Below, piece by piece: positions 62,006 through 64,000 of a stretch of 64,000 nt of DNA. The notes under the pieces were generated by a model. That model was given only the letters and a program-made list of their open reading frames with translations, did not search any database and was not told where the DNA came from. A program made the position numbers and the translations under genes. Origin of the DNA: Wenzhouxiangella sp. XN79A. Lineage in GTDB: Bacteria > Pseudomonadota > Gammaproteobacteria > Xanthomonadales > Wenzhouxiangellaceae. Numbering within the stretch: the stretch's first letter is position 1; the number at the start of each line of letters is the position of its first letter. The stretch covers positions 1 through 64,000 of the forward strand of contig NZ_JAAWWS010000146.1 in NCBI RefSeq assembly GCF_012272825.1. Direction: 5' to 3'.

Positions 62006-62569
62006 ATGAAGGAGACAACCGGTTATCCCGAGAACGCCGAGGGCCTGTTCAGCCCGGCGGAGTACCGTGTCCTGGCGCACTACCTCGACGGCTCGCCACG
62101 CTATGTCGGCCTGGCCGAAGACCTTGCGGAAATCCTCCCGGACGCCCGCTATCGATCTGTCGAGTCGGCCGTGGCCCTTGTCGCGCTCGAGCGAATCCAG
62201 CAACGGCTGCCGCGATGGCTGGTGCGCAATTCGCAGGGCGACATCGTCGAGACGCGAAAGCAGCGACCTGTCTCGAAGAATCGAAAGGTCCTGCTCAAGC
62301 CCGTCTACCTCGGTTCGGACGAAGGTTTCGGTGCCGGACCCGGGATGAGTTGGAGAGTCGAATATTTCGCTACGTGGATTCCGCTGTTCGATCGATTCGT
62401 GATCACTCAGTCCGACGATGATGGAAACGACGAGTTGATCGGCGTTCTGGACTCTCTCGATGGGTCCGGGAGGCAGTCGCCACATCATCTGCTCGATCAG
62501 TGGAGAGCGGAAATGCGCGAGGACGAAGAAGCCATCGCGCGGCTCGATCGCATTGACGACGTGGAGTAG
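62006..62569 (+). CDS. Hypothetical protein
   Basis: 187 residues beginning MKETTGYPENAEGLF. It is acidic, helical at the N-terminus (YRVLAHYLDGSPRY, AEDLAEILPD) and beta-rich in the middle (RKVLLKPVYLGSDEG, SWRVEYFATWIPLFDR). No motif, membrane segment or family is recognised. It is divergent from the phosphatase operon across a 278-bp gap in which I find no clear promoter. Confidence 0.6.
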   Translation: MKETTGYPENAEGLFSPAEYRVLAHYLDGSPRYVGLAEDLAEILPDARYRSVESAVALVALERIQQRLPRWLVRNSQGDIVETRKQRPVSKNRKVLLKPVYLGSDEGFGAGPGMSWRVEYFATWIPLFDRFVITQSDDDGNDELIGVLDSLDGSGRQSPHHLLDQWRAEMREDEEAIARLDRIDDVE

Positions 62570-62613
62570 GCGCGGCGCCGTCCAATGCCTGAAGAGGCGG
62601 GAATTCTGCCCGA

Positions 62614-63837
62614 GTGCTGGATAATTTTTCTACAAGCCTGAATCGGCCGAAGCAGCCCATGGTGACCCTCCAGACGTGGATAGCGCAGAACTCGGAAAAG
62701 CTCGGCAGTAGATACGAGGAATTGTTCCTGCGGACTGTCCTGCCGCGGGTCCCCAACCTTGACCTGCATTACCTGCAGGCCCAGATGTCGTTCGAGGACC
62801 TGGACGGCAAGCGCCGCTATTGCGACTTCGCGATCGCCGAAACAGAGGATCTGAAGGTCGCGATCGAGATCGACGGGTACGACAAGACCGGGCGTGGCCA
62901 GGGCATGACGCGAAACGAGTTCCTGGATTGGCAGCGGCGCCAGGCCGGCCTGACATCGCAAGGATGGCACGTGCTGCGATTCGCGAACATCGATGTTCGG
63001 GATCGACCCGATGACTGCGCCGAGCACATTACGCTGCTTCTTCGCAAGTTGCGCGCTCGCCTTGAGCACCATACGAAATTGCACAAGCGTTTGATTGAGC
63101 TAACCCAGCGACTGGAAAAAGCCAACAAAGAAAATCGCAAAGCGATTCAAGATGAAGTCGGGAAATACGGCGGCGCACTGAAGCAGAAAGAGGGTGCGTA
63201 TCAGAAGGAAAAAACGCGACGAAGCGAAATCGAGAAGGAACTCTCTGAGGTTCGCAAGCTGCTGGAGCGAGCCGAAGCCGAGAAAACGCTAGGCCCCTCC
63301 GAAGAACTAAGGTTGCGATCGCTGGAACAGACCCAACGCATCGAAAAGCTCGAAGAAGAGGGAGGCATTATGAAGACGACCATCTGGGCGTTCGCTATCA
63401 TCATCATTGCTGTGATCGCAGCCGGCGTTGTCCTGATCTCCGGCGGACTAGAGCGAGGTGCCTTGCAAAGCCCCGCGCTGAACGTCCAACCGCCCATCAG
63501 CCCTCGGGTTCCCGCAGGGGCAAGCTGCGAAAGCCCGATTCGTTGGTCGGAAGCCGGCTCGCATGTCGGCGAATCAATGTCAATAACAGGACCAGTGCGC
63601 TCGATCACCTATCGCAGTCAAAGCCGAGGTCAGCCGACATGGATCAACATCGGAGAGGACTTCCCGAGTTCCAGACGGCTTGAACTTGTTATCTGGGGCC
63701 GAAACCGAGCTTCATTCGCCTCACTATTGGACCAACTTTCGGTAGGCGATGTAATTTGCGTGACCGGAGAAGTATCCAGCTATGAGGGGAGGAGCCAGAT
63801 CGAATTGCGTTATCCCGGCCAACTCGAGACCGGTTGA
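62614..63837 (+). CDS. Membrane-anchored PD-(D/E)XK-like nuclease with coiled coil and OB-like domain
   Basis: 407 residues from a GTG (an ATG at residue 16 is possible). Residues 50-130 resemble DUF559/Vsr-type endonuclease folds: CDFAIAETEDLKVAIEIDGY supplies Asp and E-x-D, followed by EFLDWQRRQAGLTSQGWHVLR. A coiled coil (about 145-250) leads to one transmembrane helix, TIWAFAIIIIAVIAAGVVLI (about 254-273). The C-terminal 120 residues form an OB-like domain (VGESMSITGPVRSITYRSQS, VGDVICVTGEVSSYEGRSQI). The nuclease would face the cytoplasm and the OB domain the periplasm. I know no named family. Confidence 0.65.
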   Translation: MLDNFSTSLNRPKQPMVTLQTWIAQNSEKLGSRYEELFLRTVLPRVPNLDLHYLQAQMSFEDLDGKRRYCDFAIAETEDLKVAIEIDGYDKTGRGQGMTRNEFLDWQRRQAGLTSQGWHVLRFANIDVRDRPDDCAEHITLLLRKLRARLEHHTKLHKRLIELTQRLEKANKENRKAIQDEVGKYGGALKQKEGAYQKEKTRRSEIEKELSEVRKLLERAEAEKTLGPSEELRLRSLEQTQRIEKLEEEGGIMKTTIWAFAIIIIAVIAAGVVLISGGLERGALQSPALNVQPPISPRVPAGASCESPIRWSEAGSHVGESMSITGPVRSITYRSQSRGQPTWINIGEDFPSSRRLELVIWGRNRASFASLLDQLSVGDVICVTGEVSSYEGRSQIELRYPGQLETG

Positions 63838-64000
63838 CTCGTCCCGCAGTGATTCCAAACGCAACTAATATTTTTCAACGTCGAACAGTGTAGCGGAACG
63901 ATTGCCAACCGGGATGCCGTGATTGTCGCCGATGGAGATCGCTTTTCGTGACCCTCCGAGACAGGCCACGCGGCCACCGCACTTGTCGCGCTTCTTCCTA
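63838..64000. other. Right edge without a recognisable gene
   Basis: The last 163 bp begin with an A+T-richer patch (CTAATATTTTTCAACG) and show no start signal, hairpin or motif. A gene may begin or end beyond the edge. Confidence 0.4.

Noticed and set aside
1-64000. tRNA, rRNA, integrase or att sites that would define an island border
   Set aside because: None could be recognised by eye on either strand; a tRNAscan and integrase search would be needed to exclude them.

Overview
The window is a dense defence island from a high-GC (roughly 60-65% by eye) bacterium. The REP-type tandem repeats at the left edge, the GTCATCCCG-type palindromes and the Vsr, Fic, WYL and DUF262 families suggest a proteobacterium, most likely a gammaproteobacterium near Xanthomonadales/Chromatiales; this is inference. 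No rRNA, tRNA, CRISPR array, transposase or integrase was recognised. Nearly every gene belongs to a conflict, nuclease, helicase or regulatory family.

Left part (1-12.9 kb). Six tandem REP-like units and ACTGAAA-type satellite precede a DUF4236-like membrane protein, a Fic protein with a strong palindromic operator, an AbrB/PIN toxin-antitoxin pair and a WYL regulator. Next comes a tightly coupled set: tiny membrane proteins, an ankyrin protein and a Cas4-like/DUF2779 nuclease. A GIY-YIG-like protein, a gene relic, a PPP phosphatase and three small membrane proteins follow.

13-24 kb. All but one gene lie on the minus strand: a UvrD-like helicase, Vsr, a C5 cytosine methyltransferase in an overlapping operon with two partner proteins and a GHKL (MutL/MORC-like) ATPase, and a NERD nuclease fused to two degenerate kinase domains. 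The segment from about 16.4 to 21.8 kb is visibly richer in A+T than its surroundings.

24.4-43.8 kb is the most striking part. A co-directional run encodes a small winged-helix protein, an Mre11/SbcD-like phosphoesterase, a Rad50/YhaN-like ATPase, a compact UvrD-like helicase, two unrecognised proteins, a MID-PIWI (prokaryotic Argonaute) protein that appears to keep catalytic aspartates, a large N6-adenine methyltransferase and a PLD-SNF2 helicase. I know of no described system with this gene set and propose it as a candidate new Argonaute-containing defence system.

43.8-57.8 kb. A GmrSD-like DUF262 protein, a protein joining an RNA polymerase alpha-CTD-like module to sigma-70 region 4, and a tandem-HTH regulator lead into a second candidate system: a divergent locus with a twin AAA+ ATPase, a MoxR ATPase, a metallopeptidase/VWA protein and two mutually related repeat proteins that flank a near-perfect 20+20 bp inverted repeat.

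57.9-64 kb. A HEPN protein sits in an operon with two winged-helix proteins; its promoter faces a second promoter that drives a short, probably non-coding, terminator-ended transcript. A second PPP phosphatase operon and a membrane-anchored nuclease close the window. All assignments come from reading motifs; no database search was run.
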